Of a DNA stretch of 64,000 nt, positions 1-12,010 are shown piece by piece. Within the stretch, counting starts at the first letter, position 1. Each line of letters begins with the position of its first letter. This DNA is from Papilionanthe hookeriana x Papilionanthe teres. Its lineage: Eukaryota > Streptophyta > Magnoliopsida > Asparagales > Orchidaceae. Below the pieces are notes generated by a model, which was given only the letters and a program-made list of their open reading frames with translations, made no database searches and was not told the origin of the DNA. The stretch spans positions 77,689,452-77,753,451 of the forward strand of contig CM040424.1 in NCBI GenBank assembly GCA_022702705.1, in the 5' to 3' direction. The position numbers and the translations under genes were made by a program.

Positions 1-437
1 TAGAGTTCTAGTTTGATTGAACCTACAATAGCTACTAGTTTCATTACAAAGGAAGGGAACCTCTAGTTATCTTGAACTTCCACCTTACTCTAACTTAAGT
101 GTTTAATTTGAACCTACCTTAGTTTACTTAGTTATATAGTTAACTTTGAAATTTAGTAGTAGTTTAGTGGCATCATTAGTTCACCTTAAACCAAACTTAA
201 TTTCGGGCTAAGTCTAATTACGGTAGGCTAGAACTTTGTCTAAGCCTTGCTAGTTAACATTTTTCCTCGTGGGATCGATAATCGAGACTCCATTAAAATC
301 CTATATTACTTGAATGATACGTGCATCTGTGTAAACAAAAACCTAGTGTGTAGTACTTGTGGAAAATTTTAAAATTTAAAATATTATCATATTTTACACC
401 ACTAGGTGCGTTGTAGAAATACGTGGCAGTCAAGTTT
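1..437 (+). repeat. 5' LTR (3' part) of the Athila-like element
   Basis: Non-coding sequence ahead of gag, with a 'GTGGGATCGATAA' stretch near 270 that is common in gypsy LTR and leader DNA. It ends at a segment (about 432-456) that resembles the Athila primer-binding context 'AAGTTTTTGGCGCCGTT' in degraded form. Only the 3' part is present because the window begins inside it. The exact LTR end is an inference. Confidence 0.5.
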
Positions 438-798
438 TTTGCGTCAATTTCGGAGATATAACGGTTAATTTTGACTTGAGAAAAATTTAGTTAAAATTAT
501 TCGACTTAGATTTGGAAAATCGTATTGTAGTTACTTATGTTTATGTGTTAAAAAAATATTTTAAGATTACTAAAAATTAAATATATTTTTTGAGTGTTTT
601 ATGTGTTAAACATTTTATTATAATTAAAATTATTAAGAATTTAAAATATATATATTTTTGTCTGTTTTTTTGTTATTTACTTATTGAACATTTTAAATGT
701 GTATGTGTAGTTTTGGGACTAGTGTCTTACGATTTTGAATTAGAAAAAACAATTAGAAAAATTAGAAAACAGAAAGAACCTCACAACTAGCAGAAGAA
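438..798 (+). other. Primer-binding region and leader of the Athila-like element
   Basis: The stretch starting 'TTTTTTGCGTCAATTTCGG' sits where Athila elements carry their tRNA primer-binding site, but it has several mismatches. The rest up to gag is AT-rich leader. A 66-codon ORF at 590-790 shows no recognisable domain and I do not call it a gene. Confidence 0.4.
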
Positions 799-1580
799 AT
801 GGTGAGCACTTCACATAATAACTTAGATGACCAAACTGTTGAAAATAAACATCATCACGTACAGAGACCATTAAGAGATTATACTAATCCTACAGCAGAT
901 GAAATTCATCTTAGTATACAAATATCTATCGTAGAAGCTAACACATTTAAATTGAAACCTGCTATCATTCAAATGGTACAGAATAACCAGTTTGGGGGAC
1001 TCCATCCGAAGATCCTAACTTACATTTAACAATTTTTCTAGATCCGTGCACCACATATAGGTATAACGGTGTCTCAAATGATACTGTTAGACTTAGGTTT
1101 TTCTTTTTTCCTTGAGGGATAAAGCTAAGATGTGTTGAACTTTTTAGCAACTGAATCTATCAGAACTTGAGGTGATTTAGCACAGAAATTTCTAGCTAAA
1201 TATTTTTCACATTTAAAAACTACAAAACTTAGAAAAGATATTACCTCATTTTTCCAGTATGAAGGTGAATCAATCTACGAAGCATGGAAACGATTTAAAG
1301 AACTTCTCAAAAAGTGTTCATATCATTTTTTACCTGACTGGTTAATTATTTAAATATTTTACAATGGGTCAGTAGGATCTCTGAGATCAATCATTGACGC
1401 TGTTGCTGGTGATTTATTGATGTCAAAACCATTTGATGAAACATATTCTTTAATCGAAGAGATAACTGCTAACAATTTTCAATGACTCTCTGAAAGAGTA
1501 AACCCTAAAAAGTGTCCAGTGTTCACGACACATGTGATTTCAATTCTGGCTTCTCATGTTGCAGAAATAAGCTAGACTAA
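799..1580 (+). pseudogene. gag pseudogene (Athila-like)
   Basis: The N-terminal 76 codons (799-1029) read as Athila gag, including 'LKPAIIQMVQNNQFGG'. After a stop and frame changes, homology resumes with 'GESIYEAWKRFKELL' near 1265-1310 and 'SLIEEITANNFQ' near 1450-1485. These are conserved parts of the retrotransposon gag domain. There are several in-frame stops and at least one frameshift, so no functional capsid protein can be made. Confidence 0.8.
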
Positions 1581-1949
1581 TTCAGAATGAATTTGCCTCA
1601 AACACCTCATGTGATTGAGGAAAATTCATTAGGATAAATGATTGATTCACACTCATCATCATTCGAGACTTTAATGTTATTAACAATAGACTCAATAACC
1701 CGTATTTCAATTATTATAACCCAAGTTGAAAGAACCACCCTAACTTCAACTGGAATAATAATTCTGGTGATAAAAACCAGCAATGAAGAAACAATCAAGC
1801 TATCCCTGTAGTAAACTAGAACAACTAGAGTAGTATTAATTATAGATTTTCTTATCATTCAGGCTTTAATAATAACCAATAATTCAAAGAAAAGAAGTTT
1901 TCTATAGAGAAAGTGGTGTTGCAAATAGGAAATCAATTGCAAAATCATA

Positions 1950-2620
1950 TGCTACAATTAGAAATATAGATAATCAATTGGGACAAATTGCTAACACACT
2001 AAGCAATAGGCCTCAAGGAACTCTTCCTAGAAATACTGAAATTAACTCTAAAGAAAAAAACAAAGATGAAGTTAAAGTTGTTAAATTGAGGAGTGGAAGG
2101 AATTTAGATCCTAAAGTTCAAAAAGAGATAGAGGTTGAGATAGAGACTGAGGAAACTGAAAATTCTGAAGAAAGTATTCCAAAAGACTTGGAAAAAACTC
2201 TCTCCACTAGGATCAATTTAAAGAAACCGCTGCTTCCTTTTCCTTAGAGAATTAGACAGCAGAAGTTGGATCAACACTTTTCTAAGTTGTTGGAAATATA
2301 TAAGAAGCTTACCATAAACATTCCTTTTACTGAAGTGCTGGAGCAAATGTCCAGTAATGTTAAGTTTATGAAATATATTTTGAATAAAAAAGAAGGTTTG
2401 CTGATTATGAAAATGTTGCACGTAGTTAAGGATACAATGCAATAATTCAGAAAAAAACTTTCTTAAAAACTTAAAGATCTTGGTAACTTCATTCTTTATG
2501 CGATAGGAACAAGATTCTGTGGAAAAACTCTATGTGATTTAGGAGCTAGCATTAACATCATGCTCTTATCTATATTCAGTTAGAAGAGATTTCTCACACT
2601 ACTGTAACCCTTCAGTTAGT
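1950..2620 (+). pseudogene. gag C-terminus and aspartic protease remnant (Athila-like)
   Basis: The ORF at 1978-2247 contains 'NRPQGTLP' and 'KVVKLRSGR', typical of the linker after gag in Athila elements. Downstream, about 2520-2560, 'CGKTLCDLGASINI' is the retropepsin active-site region, where plant Athila copies often carry DLGAS. Stops follow within a few codons. The stretch 2620-3010 is decayed pol linker with no open frame. Confidence 0.75.
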
Positions 2621-3013
2621 TGATCGTTCCATCACGTATCCAAAAAGAGTTATAGAAAACGTATTATTATGATGAATAAATTTATCTACCCTATGAATAT
2701 CGTTTTAAATATGGAGAAAGATAAAGAAATATTTATCATTTTAGGGAGAGCTTTCCTGGCTATTGGTCGAGCTATGATAGACTAGTTGTACAAAAAAGAG
2801 AGTTAACCATGAGTGTTAATGACCAGAAAGTTACGTTCAATGTGTTAAAGTCTATGAAGTATCCGGCTAAAAGAAAAGAAGATGAGTGTTTTAGAATGAA
2901 TATAATTGATTATTTAAGCAATAACCATTTCAAAGAAATGTTGTGAGGAAAAATTAGGACAACAAGAACTAGACTATGAAAATGATATTTATCCTCAGTA
3001 TAAGTCTCAAAAG

Positions 3014-4463
3014 ATGATTCATGAGGATTCAAACTATGTTCAAGAAAGGCTTGAGCTTTTGGATGCTACAAAAAATAATAAAAATCTCATTCTTTCTATT
3101 GAAGAACCTCTTGAACTAGAGATGAAGGTACTCTCAACGCATTTAAAGTATGCTTATTTAGGGAACTCATCAACATTACCTGTTATAATATCCTCGGACT
3201 TAATTGAATCTCAAGAGGAAAAATTAATGGAAGTATTAAGGAACTACGAGAAAGCCTTTGGATGGACATTAGCTGATATTGAGGAATTAGACATGAAATT
3301 TGTATGCACAAAACTTTAATGGAATATAACTATAAACCTGGGGCAAATCCTCAAAAGAGATTGAATCTTATTATGAAAGAAGTAGTAAAGAAAGCAATGC
3401 TAAAGTGGACGTTGGTCTTATTTATCCAATTTTTTATAGTGCATGGGTTAGTCTTATTCATTGCACTCCCAAGAAGGGGAGTGACTGTAGTTGTTAATAG
3501 AATGAATGAATTAATTCCTACTAGACAAGTCACTGGGTGGCGAGTTTATATTGACTATAAAAATAAAAATTTAGCCACCATGAAAGATTATTTCTCATTA
3601 ACCTTTCTAAACTAGATGTTGGATAGATTAGCTAGTCACCGATATTTTTATTTCATGGATGGATATTCAGGATCTCATCAAATACCAATAGCTCTGGAGG
3701 ATCAGGAAAAGACTACAATCACTAGTCATTATGGAACTTTTGCTTTTAAAATGACGTTCTTTAGTTTATGTAATGCACATACTACTTTTCAAAGGTGCAT
3801 GGTCACCGTTTTCTACGATCTAATTGAAAAAGGAATAGAAGTTTTTATATATGATTTTTCAGTATTTAGAACCTCATTTGAGTCATTGGTTAAGGTTCTA
3901 AAACGATGTGAATAGACTAACTTAATTCTTAACCGGAAAAAATGTCAATTTATGGTTGCAGAATAAATTATGTTAGGACATAAAATCTCTGAAAATAACA
4001 TGGAAGTGTGTCCAGCAAAAATTCAAGTAATTGTTAAACTACCTTCTCCTACGACAGGAAGAGAAGTTAGGAGTTTCATAGGACATGTTGGTTTCTACAG
4101 GCGATATATTAGAATTTTAAAAAATTGTCAAGCCTCTATGTCATCTTTTGAAAAAAGATGCAATTTTTTATTTCAACAAAAAAATGTCTTAATGCTTTCA
4201 ATATATTAAAAGTAAAATCAATCATTGCTCCTATTATAGTCTCATCTGACTGGAGGAGACCATTTGAGCTAATGTGTGACGCAAGTATAAGGCAAATATG
4301 TGATAAAATTTTCAAAATTATATACTATGTCAGTAAAACTCTAAATGAAGCTCAAATTAACTACACTACTACTGCGAATGAGTTATTGTCAATAGTATAT
4401 GCATTTGATAAATTTAGATCTTATCTTATTAGAGCTAAATGCATTGTGCATGCTCATCACTGA
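3014..4463 (+). pseudogene. Reverse transcriptase and RNase H remnant (Ty3/gypsy)
   Basis: Four consecutive short ORFs together follow gypsy RT and RNase H. 'FGWTLADIEELD' (about 3258) precedes RT. 'TGWRVYIDYKNKN' (about 3535), 'DGYSGSHQIPIA' (about 3658) and 'YGTFAFKMTFFSLCNA' (about 3730) are RT fingers and palm. 'EVFIYDFSVF' (about 3838) is the catalytic region. 'VRSFIGHVGFYRRYI' (about 4070) is the thumb and connection. 'FELMCDASIRQ' with 'LNEAQINYTTTANELLS' (4264-4400) is RNase H. The YxDD box has lost one catalytic Asp, and stops at 3318, 3613, 3913 and 4207 split the frame. Confidence 0.88.
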
Positions 4464-4779
4464 ACTATAAGATATATGATGTTAAAGAAGGATGTGAAAT
4501 AAGTTTAATTAGATGGGTTCTTCCGATGCAAGAATTTGACTCTGAAGAAGTGGATAAGAAGGGATTTGATAATCAAATAGTTGATCGTTATCGAGGCTGA
4601 AACAAAAAAATTCATAATTATGAAGATGAGATTAATGAATACTTTCTTGATGAGCAATTATATGTTATTTCTGAGTTGTGTGTTTTATGGTATGCTGATA
4701 TAGTGAACTATATAGTTAGTGAATTTTACCATACGGACTAACATACCGTTAAAGAAAGAAGTTTATTCATGATGAAAAA

Positions 4780-5990
4780 TTTTACTTCTTGGATGACTCA
4801 TATCTATATAAGAAATGTAATAATCAAGTTATCTGAAGATGTGTACATTTAAAGGAAACCCAAGATATAATTCAGAAATGTCATGATTCTGAATTTGTGG
4901 AACATTTTAGAGTCGATAAAACTACTTTTAAGATCTTACAATATGAATTTATTAGCTTATTTTATTTAGGGATGTTAATATTTATGTAAAAACATCTGAT
5001 AGATGTCAGGGAGTCGGCAATATATTAAAAATAAATGAAATGCCCCCAAATTTTACCTTAAAAAATAAAATTTTTTATGTTCGGGGTCTAGATTTTATGG
5101 GACCGTTTATATTATCTTTCAAAAACTTATATATTTTAATAGTTGTGGATTAAGTTTCTAAGTAGATTGAAGCTTTAGTTTTACCCCATTGTGATGCTCA
5201 AAACGTTGTACAATTTTTGAAGAAAAATATTTTTGGTAGATTTGGGATGTCAAGAGTGATTATGACATATGGAGGAAATCATTTTAAAAATAAAAAAAAA
5301 ATTACAACATTAGTTGAAAATTTTGGGATTAAACATAAGAGTGTCACAGCATATCATCCACAGACTAGTGGTTTAACTGAAGTTTCTAACAGAGAGTATT
5401 AAAAAAACTTTAGAGAAATCAGTAAATCCAAATAAGGAAGATTGGTCTGCTAGATTGGATGATGTGTTCTGGGACTATAGGACTGCTTATAAAACTCTTA
5501 AAGAAATGTCACCATAAAGGCTCATTTTTTTAAAGGTTTGTCACTTGTCAGTATAAGTGGAGCATAAAATTTATTAGGCGAATAAAAAATTCAATTATAA
5601 TTTGAAATATCTTTGGCGAGAAAAAATTATTGCAATTAAATGAGCTCGAATATATTAGAAATGAAACATACGAAAATGCTAAAATTTATAAAAAATTATG
5701 AAAATTTGACATTATCGGAATATTATAAGATAATATTTTGAGCCTGGACAAGAGGTTTTATTATATAATTTGAGATTTAAACTATTTCCTGGAAAAACTA
5801 AGTCCAAATGATCGGGGTCATTTACGGTAATCAAAGTTTATCCATTTGAAGCTATTGATATTAAAGATCCTAAGAGTGTCCAAATATTTAAAGTCAATGG
5901 ACAAAGACTAAAATCTTACATAAATAGAGAAAAACCTATGATTAATGAGGTCATAATGCTGGGTCAACCTCAGTAAAAATTTAGTTTTTC
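4780..5990 (+). pseudogene. Integrase remnant (Ty3/gypsy)
   Basis: Residues resembling the zinc-binding N-terminal region occur near 4780-4920. The catalytic core follows with 'GLDFMGPF' (about 5085), 'GRFGMSRVIMTYGGNHF' (about 5235) and '[16 protein letters not shown]' (5350-5397). 'TYGGNHF' corresponds to the second catalytic Asp region, normally DGG, and here reads YGG, so that Asp is lost. A C-terminal tail with 'FPGKTKSK' and 'FKVNGQRLK' (5770-5925) resembles the end of Athila pol. Many stops make it non-functional. Confidence 0.85.
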
Positions 5991-7220
5991 ATCGTGTTGA
6001 TGACGTTAAACCATGTGTTTCATGGAAGGCACCCCATGGTTATCTTTTACTTTTGTGTGTTTGTTGGTGTTATATTGTTTTGTCGATTGTTTAAGTGTTG
6101 AAGAATGTTTGTTGTGATTTGATTGGATTGTAGTCTGGTGCGAGTTGGTTGTTCCTTTATTTCTCGTGTAGACAAGCTTATATATGTTCTCTGATAGTGG
6201 TTGGATTAATGAGTTCACCACGACTCAGCTCTCAATCGGACTGTAGGTTAACCTGAGGACATGTTGGGTTTGGACTACGGACGGGTCTATCAAGAGTTTA
6301 TTACTTCCTTTATCTGACATTGTTTTCTTCAACTTGGTTCAATCACCAGATGGAGAGTAACTTGTGGATGACCTATACTATCCTTATTACTGATAAAGGT
6401 ACACACTTTTATGGAGGAGGTAATTCCTAAAATTGGCGACACAAGAGCCAATTTATAAAAGATAGACTAGTCCATGGAATTACCCTGTTGAATTATTTAT
6501 AAGCACTCATTTTATCAGTGTAGTGATTCCATTAGAAATTTAAAGTAAAGAAGGGAGATGTGATGAAAAAGAGGAGTCATCTCGTTTCCTATTTAGTTTT
6601 TTTAAGTGTTATTTTGTGCAGAAATGATAGTTTAGGGAGGATTAAAAGATGATAAAAATATCAAAATGAAGTTCAATCAAGCAAACTAGGGTCCTGAGAC
6701 CTTTGGTGTGCGGTGCTTAACTATAAAAATCAAAAATTAAAAAATTGAGCGCCAGCGCCTAGGCGTTGAAACCTAGCGCCTAAGAAATTCGCTTTCTTCT
6801 TGAAGATGGACGATTGTTCCTAAAGAAAATACAAAACTAAAAATCCTTCGGATATGTTAACGGAGGTTATGTCTGTTGAGAAACTGACTTTGTGTTTAGC
6901 TTCAGTTGGGCTCCATGAAGGTTGAGACCGTGGGCGAGCCACACCACAGTATGTGATTATGACGATGATTCAGATGGAGGCGGGGTATAGAAGACTAATG
7001 ATGGGTGTTATAGTCTACAAGTGGGAAATTATTAAGATTTTGGAGCCTATAGCAACCAAACCAAACAGAGAAGTCGGTGCTTTTGCGCCGGCCTTGGGCA
7101 CTTTTGCTCCCATGTTTAGGTGTTGTCTGTAGGGGAGCGCTTTTGCGCCCATGTTTTGGCGCTCGATGGAGAGGGGGCACCTTTGCTCCCCCCTTGGATG
7201 CTCAAAGGTCCAATTAGTTG
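5991..7220. other. Non-coding 3' tail of the gypsy element with short GCGCC-type repeats
   Basis: No credible coding region. A purine run lies near 6545-6558. From about 6745 there are direct and inverted copies of short GC motifs ('GCGCCAGCGCCTAGGCG' and, at 7077-7160, repeated 'GCTTTTGCGCC' or 'ACTTTTGCTCCC'). Such blocks are common downstream of pol in large plant gypsy elements. ORFs here are chance readings of these repeats. Confidence 0.4.
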
Positions 7221-7229
7221 GGCGCAATT

Positions 7230-7735
7230 CTGCTACGCGAGAGAGTCATTTTTGCACTAGGAGCAGTTGGTAAGCAAAATTTAGTTTTTAGTGAAAGAGA
7301 GAAGAGTTGGAGGAGGATTTATGGGAACTCGACATGTGTTGTTCGCGTTGGATCTGAGAAGGAAGATTGTGGAGGGTCCTATAAGTTTCTTTGTGTGAGT
7401 GTAGAGAATAAACTTATGTGAGTCCTTTGTAAGACTATCTGATTTTCATAGTGAATTTGTGGAGGTGTGGCTCCGTGATTTTTTCCATTCTCGGGGGTTT
7501 TTCGTGTAAAATTCTCGCGTGCTTTTCTGGTTGTTTTGATTTTGCTTTCGTGCTTAAATTTATTGTCCTGATTTTTTGAATCTTGTAATTCTATTCCTAT
7601 GACATTGAGAATTGTTTAAAGGATTCTCAACATTAAATAGTGATTTGAAGAGGAAACATACAAAGAGATTCAGCAACGATTCTACTCGAATAAGGAACAA
7701 TAGGCAATGGATAAGTTGAAGCAATCTATAATGGC
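7230..7735 (+). repeat. LTR- or leader-like fragment, probably copia
   Basis: The segment 7400-7545 ('AGAATAAACTTATGTGAG', then a T/G-rich stretch ending 'AAAATTCTCGCGTGC') resembles the polyadenylation and 3' part of copia LTRs. It precedes a copia reverse transcriptase fragment on the same strand. It does not match the candidate 3' LTR at 8987, so it may belong to a different insertion. No gene seen. Confidence 0.3.
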
Positions 7736-7739
7736 ACAG

Positions 7740-8290
7740 TTTAGAATGTTCCATGCTTACATTGATACAAATAAACCAAAGAAGTTCATACATTATTAAT
7801 GAAACCCATGGCCTTAGAAGGAGTCTCTGCCTTACTACTTTTACAGTATCCACATTATTACTTTATGTTAACAACATTATAATGATAGGTATAGACTTAA
7901 AAGGAATAAAGAGTTTAAGGAAAATGTTACTATAAAGGGGTGTTGGTAGAACCTCTGAATAGGATTTATCGCCGGATTTATGAAATCCAACCAAACACAA
8001 AAATGGAGGAGTTCCGTGTATTTATGAATTTTCGATTTGGATTAAATCTGAATTTACTAAATCCGCGGGAATGATGGGTTTAACGGATTTACGATTTACG
8101 AATTTACTAAATCCTACTTGCAGCCAAACAACCCCTAAGAGCTTAAATTCAAAGAGTTGGAGCAGCTAAAGTATTTTCTTAGCTGAGCAATGATGTTACA
8201 TGCCCTTGACAAAGAATATTTATATATCAACTAAAAATACATAGCCTATAAGTTGAAAGAGATGCATAAGTTGGTATGAAAGCCTCATGG
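7740..8290 (+). pseudogene. copia reverse transcriptase fragment, interrupted by a MITE
   Basis: 'LLLYVNNIIMIGIDLKGIKSL' is the copia RT catalytic strand with YVDD changed to YVNN. After the 7936-8135 insertion, homology resumes with 'ELEQLKYFL' (about 8155-8180), the conserved region that follows in copia RT, and continues to about 8290 with stops. Both catalytic Asp residues are lost. Gag, protease, integrase and the N-terminal half of RT are missing. Confidence 0.75.
7936..8135. mobile_element. 200-bp MITE with TAA target duplication
   Basis: The ends read 'AGGGGTGTTGG' on the left and, reversed, 'GGGGTTGTTTGG' on the right. TAA flanks both sides (7933-7935 and 8136-8138), the usual 3-bp target of PIF/Harbinger-type elements. 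It sits inside a copia RT and so postdates that copy. No coding capacity. Confidence 0.65.
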
Positions 8291-8734
8291 AATTTAAGCA
8301 TAAACTTAAAAACAGTTTAGAAGATGACAATTGAAAAAACCTCCAATTAGAGACCAACAAGAAGACTTGCTACTTATCACATATTTAACAAGACATTGCC
8401 TACAAGGTTAGTTGTTAAGCTAATTCATGCACAAGAGAATCACATCTTAAGACAATATACAGACTTCTATAATATAAAAAAGGAACCCCAAATAAGAAAA
8501 TTCTATTTAAAGAAAAGGAAAGATTAGACTTTTGAAGAACATACATGCATGTCATGCGAGTTATATGGTTGATAAAAGGCCAACTTTGGAATGCTCAATA
8601 ATCCTAGAAAGCAAACTCGCAAAATGTGATGGCAAAATCTAACACAATAGCCAAAATTATTTCTATGGCAATGGGAATCTACAAATTGTGATAGCTAAAA
8701 AATATGTTAAAAGATGTAAAGGTTGAATGTAAAA

Positions 8735-8940
8735 ACTCTATAAGCCTCTATTGTGATTGCAAGTCAGCCATCAATATTGCACAAATCTCATACAAAATGA
8801 TCATGCAAGGCATGTGAAAATTAAAACACACTTTATGAAAGAATCTTGACAGTGATGCAATATATCTCCATTCATAATAACAATGAACGACCTGTTGACA
8901 TTCTCACCAAAAATTTTTTGAGGTAGTGTTTCAAAATTTA
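8735..8940 (+). pseudogene. copia RNase H fragment
   Basis: 'LYCDCKSAINIAQ' (about 8748-8786) is the copia RNase H region normally 'CDNxSAIxIA'. 'ARHVKIKTHFM' (about 8808) and 'NDLLTFSPK' (about 8887) follow as degraded 'KHIEIDxHF' and 'ADxLTK' motifs. The intervening 8290-8735 is decayed copia sequence without an open frame. Confidence 0.7.
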
Positions 8941-8986
8941 TCAAATAACTTCAGAATCCATAATATGCATTCATTAGTTTGAGGAG

Positions 8987-9245
8987 TGTGAAATATCTAT
9001 ATATTTGTTACCAGCTAGGACTTACTCTCGCCAAAACTTTTGCCCTTTTTCCTCTCTTCCCTTCCTTTTCCAATGTCATCAACTTGATCCATGGAATCGC
9101 TACAATCTAATCATCAATTCGTAGAATATTGTAATTATTTTGTGATTAATCATATTCCCTAATTTCATAATTTTCTATTAGATCAATTTCTTGGATTGTA
9201 CAAATTTTGTATATGTCCAAATGAAATGCAATCAGTCAATTCTCT
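8987..9245 (+). repeat. Probable 3' LTR of the copia remnant
   Basis: The sequence begins with TGTGAAAT directly after a purine-rich 'TTTGAGGAG' tract, which follows the RNase H remnant at the expected distance. The right end is uncertain because I found no clear terminal CA and target duplication. Confidence 0.4.
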
Positions 9246-10320
9246 CTAATTCTTGCCAGATACTTTAAATAGGCTAGGTTTTGGCCAAAACCTGCCCAAA
9301 AGCAACAAAAAAACACAAAAATCAGGCAAATATATGAAAACAAGCGAAAATTAATAAAAACGACTGAGTATGAATAAAACAAGGCTGAAATTAATTTAGA
9401 TAAAAGGGATAAAAATAAGTTTTAGCCAATTTTTCAAACTATGGCCCAAACATATCATAGGTTGCAGTTGGAACCTCGACAATGACTACAATGAAATATT
9501 TTCTTCTAAAAATAAAACACTTCAAATTGAACAACAAAGAGCAAATGATGCCAAATTCGTAAGATTATGTACCTTTTTGAATGGAATGCAGAGAAAAATT
9601 AAAAAAAAAATTATAATGATGAGCACCCAACATAAATTACAATTATGGCACAAGAGAGCAATCATGACAGATATGTTTAGCATCATTTCGGCGTCTAAGT
9701 AAATCATTGTACTTGAAAAAGAAAGAGTTTTAACCTTATGTTTAAATATAACACAAACTCAAAACTCAAATGATTATGATTGTCAAAAGTTATTACATTA
9801 ATCTCCTTCACTGTTAACAGGGCATGTTTTACAAACCAATTCATGCTAATAAGTGTGATTTTTTCTAGCAGAAAAATTTTGTGGCATTAACTATTGATTA
9901 TAGGAAATACATAGCTTTAAACTGCATGTGAATCTGCGACATAAAATAGCTTTCATTGCAAGAAAGATTATTAGAAAAGAGGCTTACAGGGACAGAATTC
10001 TTAAAGTTTTAAATGCTTGACAGTAAGATATTAAAATCATATGGCACCTCTGGTAAGCAAATTTTTAAGTTTAATGTTTTGATTTTCTTTATCTACTTCC
10101 TTTACCATTAAGTGGTGAACCAACTTTTTCTCATAAAAAATTGGCAGCTAAGAAAGTGATTACTGTACAGTCAGCGAATAAGTATTAGCAATAATAGTGG
10201 ATTTATATTTTTATGAAATATTATTGAGATTAAATGCTATAGTGATTGGATAAATGGAATTCGGGAATAAATAAACAGAAGCATCGACATGACACAGGGA
10301 AGAGGCAATGAACAACATAC
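9246..10320. other. Non-coding stretch, start of MURE intron 1
   Basis: AT-rich, no coding region seen on either strand. If the MURE gene continues to lower coordinates, this belongs to its first intron, with the donor at 10320/10319 on the minus strand. I looked for the conserved downstream MurE blocks on the minus strand and saw none. Confidence 0.5.
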
Positions 10321-11764
10321 CAGTGATGATTCTCCTGCAACCTAGTTCTCTTACAGTGTCCAGGAGTCTTGACAAAGCATCAGGAGAATGAGCAAAGTCT
10401 ACAATCACTCTGAAAGGTTGATTCTCATCTATTAGCTCAAACCTACCGGAAATGCCATCTACTACTTCAATTCCTTTCTTAATGTCCTCTAACTTAGCAC
10501 CAACCCCTACACCAACAGCCACAGCTGCGAGAATGTTGTATATATTGTGCCGCCCAATCAACCTCGTTGAAATTTCAAGGACCCCCATAGGTGTTCTGAG
10601 TAAAATGTCTGTAATTATTAATGAAAGCTTAAATTTTAAGACGTAAACATCAGCACTCTTATTCTCCATCGCATATGTCACCAAAGGAACACTTTTTTCA
10701 CCCTGTGAAACAAAAAAATTAGCATTTGGGTCATCAATGTTCACAATTTTGCAATGATGATTGGGATCAACCATCCAAGCAAACAACTTGGCTTTGCTAT
10801 TCCTGTAATCCTCTTCTGATCCATGAAAATCATAATGATCCCTTGTTAAATTTGTAAAAACGGCAACATCAAAATCAATTGCATCACATCTCCCAAGGGC
10901 TAAGCCTTGAGAAGAAGCTTCCATCACTACCGCTTGGGTTTCCTTCTGCTCCATTCTTGCCATAAGTTTTTGAACGGTTAAAGCATCAGGAGTTGTGTTT
11001 GACACATCCAATTGACTCTCACCATGAACATGATATCCTACAGTTCCCAAAATGCCAGTCTTCACTCCCATTGCCTCGTAGATAGCTCTCACCAAATGTG
11101 CTGTGGTAGTTTTCCCATTTGTCCCCGTAATCCCAATAACACGCATTTTTTTCGAAGGATTTCCATAGAAATTTGCCGCAAGGGTAGGAAGCAAAGAGTT
11201 TATATCCTCCATTATCACTAGAGCTCCACAATCCAAAATCCCATCCAAATCAATATTCCTACAAGCTAATACTGCCACAGCACCCCTCTCAATAGCATCG
11301 TTAATAAAAAAATGACCATCAGTTTTATACCCAATACAGCAAACAAAAAGATCACCGGGGCTCACCTTCCTCGAGTCATTCTCAATTCCAGTAATAGACA
11401 CTCCAATATCACCGCACACACTAAGAGGTACAGCCTTGCTTCGTTCCAAGAGCTCGCAGAGAGACATTCTGAAATCGGATGGCTTGGCAATCTGACCGCT
11501 CGACCTCCCATCTTCCTCCTGAACATATTTTGAGTCGAGGGTTCTCTCCTCCAAGCGTTTAAGTGCAATGGCTAGATGTAAGTCGCCCAATATGTCATTA
11601 TGGACCTTTCCATGCGAGTGGAGAGAGATGGATTTCTCCAAGACGATATCCTCCCGGAGCTCACCGGCAGCAGAGAGTCTGGGAAGAGGTGGACGCCGGA
11701 ACGAAGGAAATGGAGAGGATGGTATTTTGGAAAATGTTATGAAGGAGGATGCAGAGAGAACCAT
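10321..11764 (-). CDS. MURE: Chloroplast MurE-like ligase, first coding exon (gene incomplete in window)
   Basis: 481 codons plus one base, from ATG at 11764 to a donor reading ACTG|GTATGT on the minus strand. The protein is a Mur ligase homologue of UDP-MurNAc-tripeptide synthetase. In flowering plants it is plastid-located, attached to the plastid-encoded RNA polymerase (PAP11), and needed for chloroplast development. Residues 1 to about 35 are rich in Ser, Pro and Arg with almost no acids, as in a transit peptide. The N-terminal Mur domain covers roughly 110-205. The ATP-binding P-loop GTNGKTT is at 214-220, 'NTTPD' at 256-260, 'TNLTRDHYDFHG' at 304-315, 'GRHNIYN' at 404-410 and 'VDFAHSPDAL' at 455-464. 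Plant homologues are about 770 residues, so the C-terminal third, including the substrate-binding DNPR region, is absent here. The frame is intact. Translation reading past 10321 is intron. Confidence 0.93.
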
Positions 11765-12010
11765 GGATCAGTTTGGGAGAGCTCGGAAAAGTGAAGGGGG
11801 AGCCGAAATTGGAAGACAGACGGTCGCTTCTGGTTCGCTGCCGCCGGCCTCTGCTTATAGAAGCAGAGCAAAGGGGTGAGAAGTCCATGAGGAAAACGAT
11901 GGCGGGGAGAAGGTAGAGGGCAATGATTAGCGTCCTCTGCGGATTTTCAGAGACGAAGAGGAAGAGAGTTGGATCGAAGCAGATAGATCATGGAGGGTGA
12001 CGAAGCGAAC
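11765..12010 (-). promoter_or_regulatory. MURE 5' untranslated and proximal promoter region
   Basis: GC-richer sequence directly upstream of the MURE start. A minus-strand ATG at 11888 opens an out-of-frame ORF that overlaps the MURE start and ends at 11661. If it lies within the transcript it would be an overlapping upstream ORF. The transcription start cannot be set from sequence alone. Confidence 0.4.

Larger units (their letters stand above)
1..6560 (+). mobile_element. Decayed Athila-like Ty3/gypsy retrotransposon
   Basis: Domains lie in the order LTR end, primer-binding region, gag, protease, reverse transcriptase, RNase H, integrase, as in Ty3/gypsy elements. The gag and pol wording (gag with a 'RPLRDYTNP' start, protease 'CDLGASIN', integrase 'YHPQTSG') matches my recollection of the Athila branch. 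Every domain is broken by stops and frameshifts, so the copy is dead. The 5' LTR is cut by the window edge. A purine run followed by 'TGTGATG' near 6545-6560 could be the polypurine tract and start of a 3' LTR, but I could not match the sequence after it to the 5' LTR fragment. The outer boundary on the right is therefore uncertain. Confidence 0.85.

Noticed and set aside
11012..11888. Several ORFs on the plus strand over MURE
   Set aside because: Shadows of the long conserved MURE exon on the other strand.
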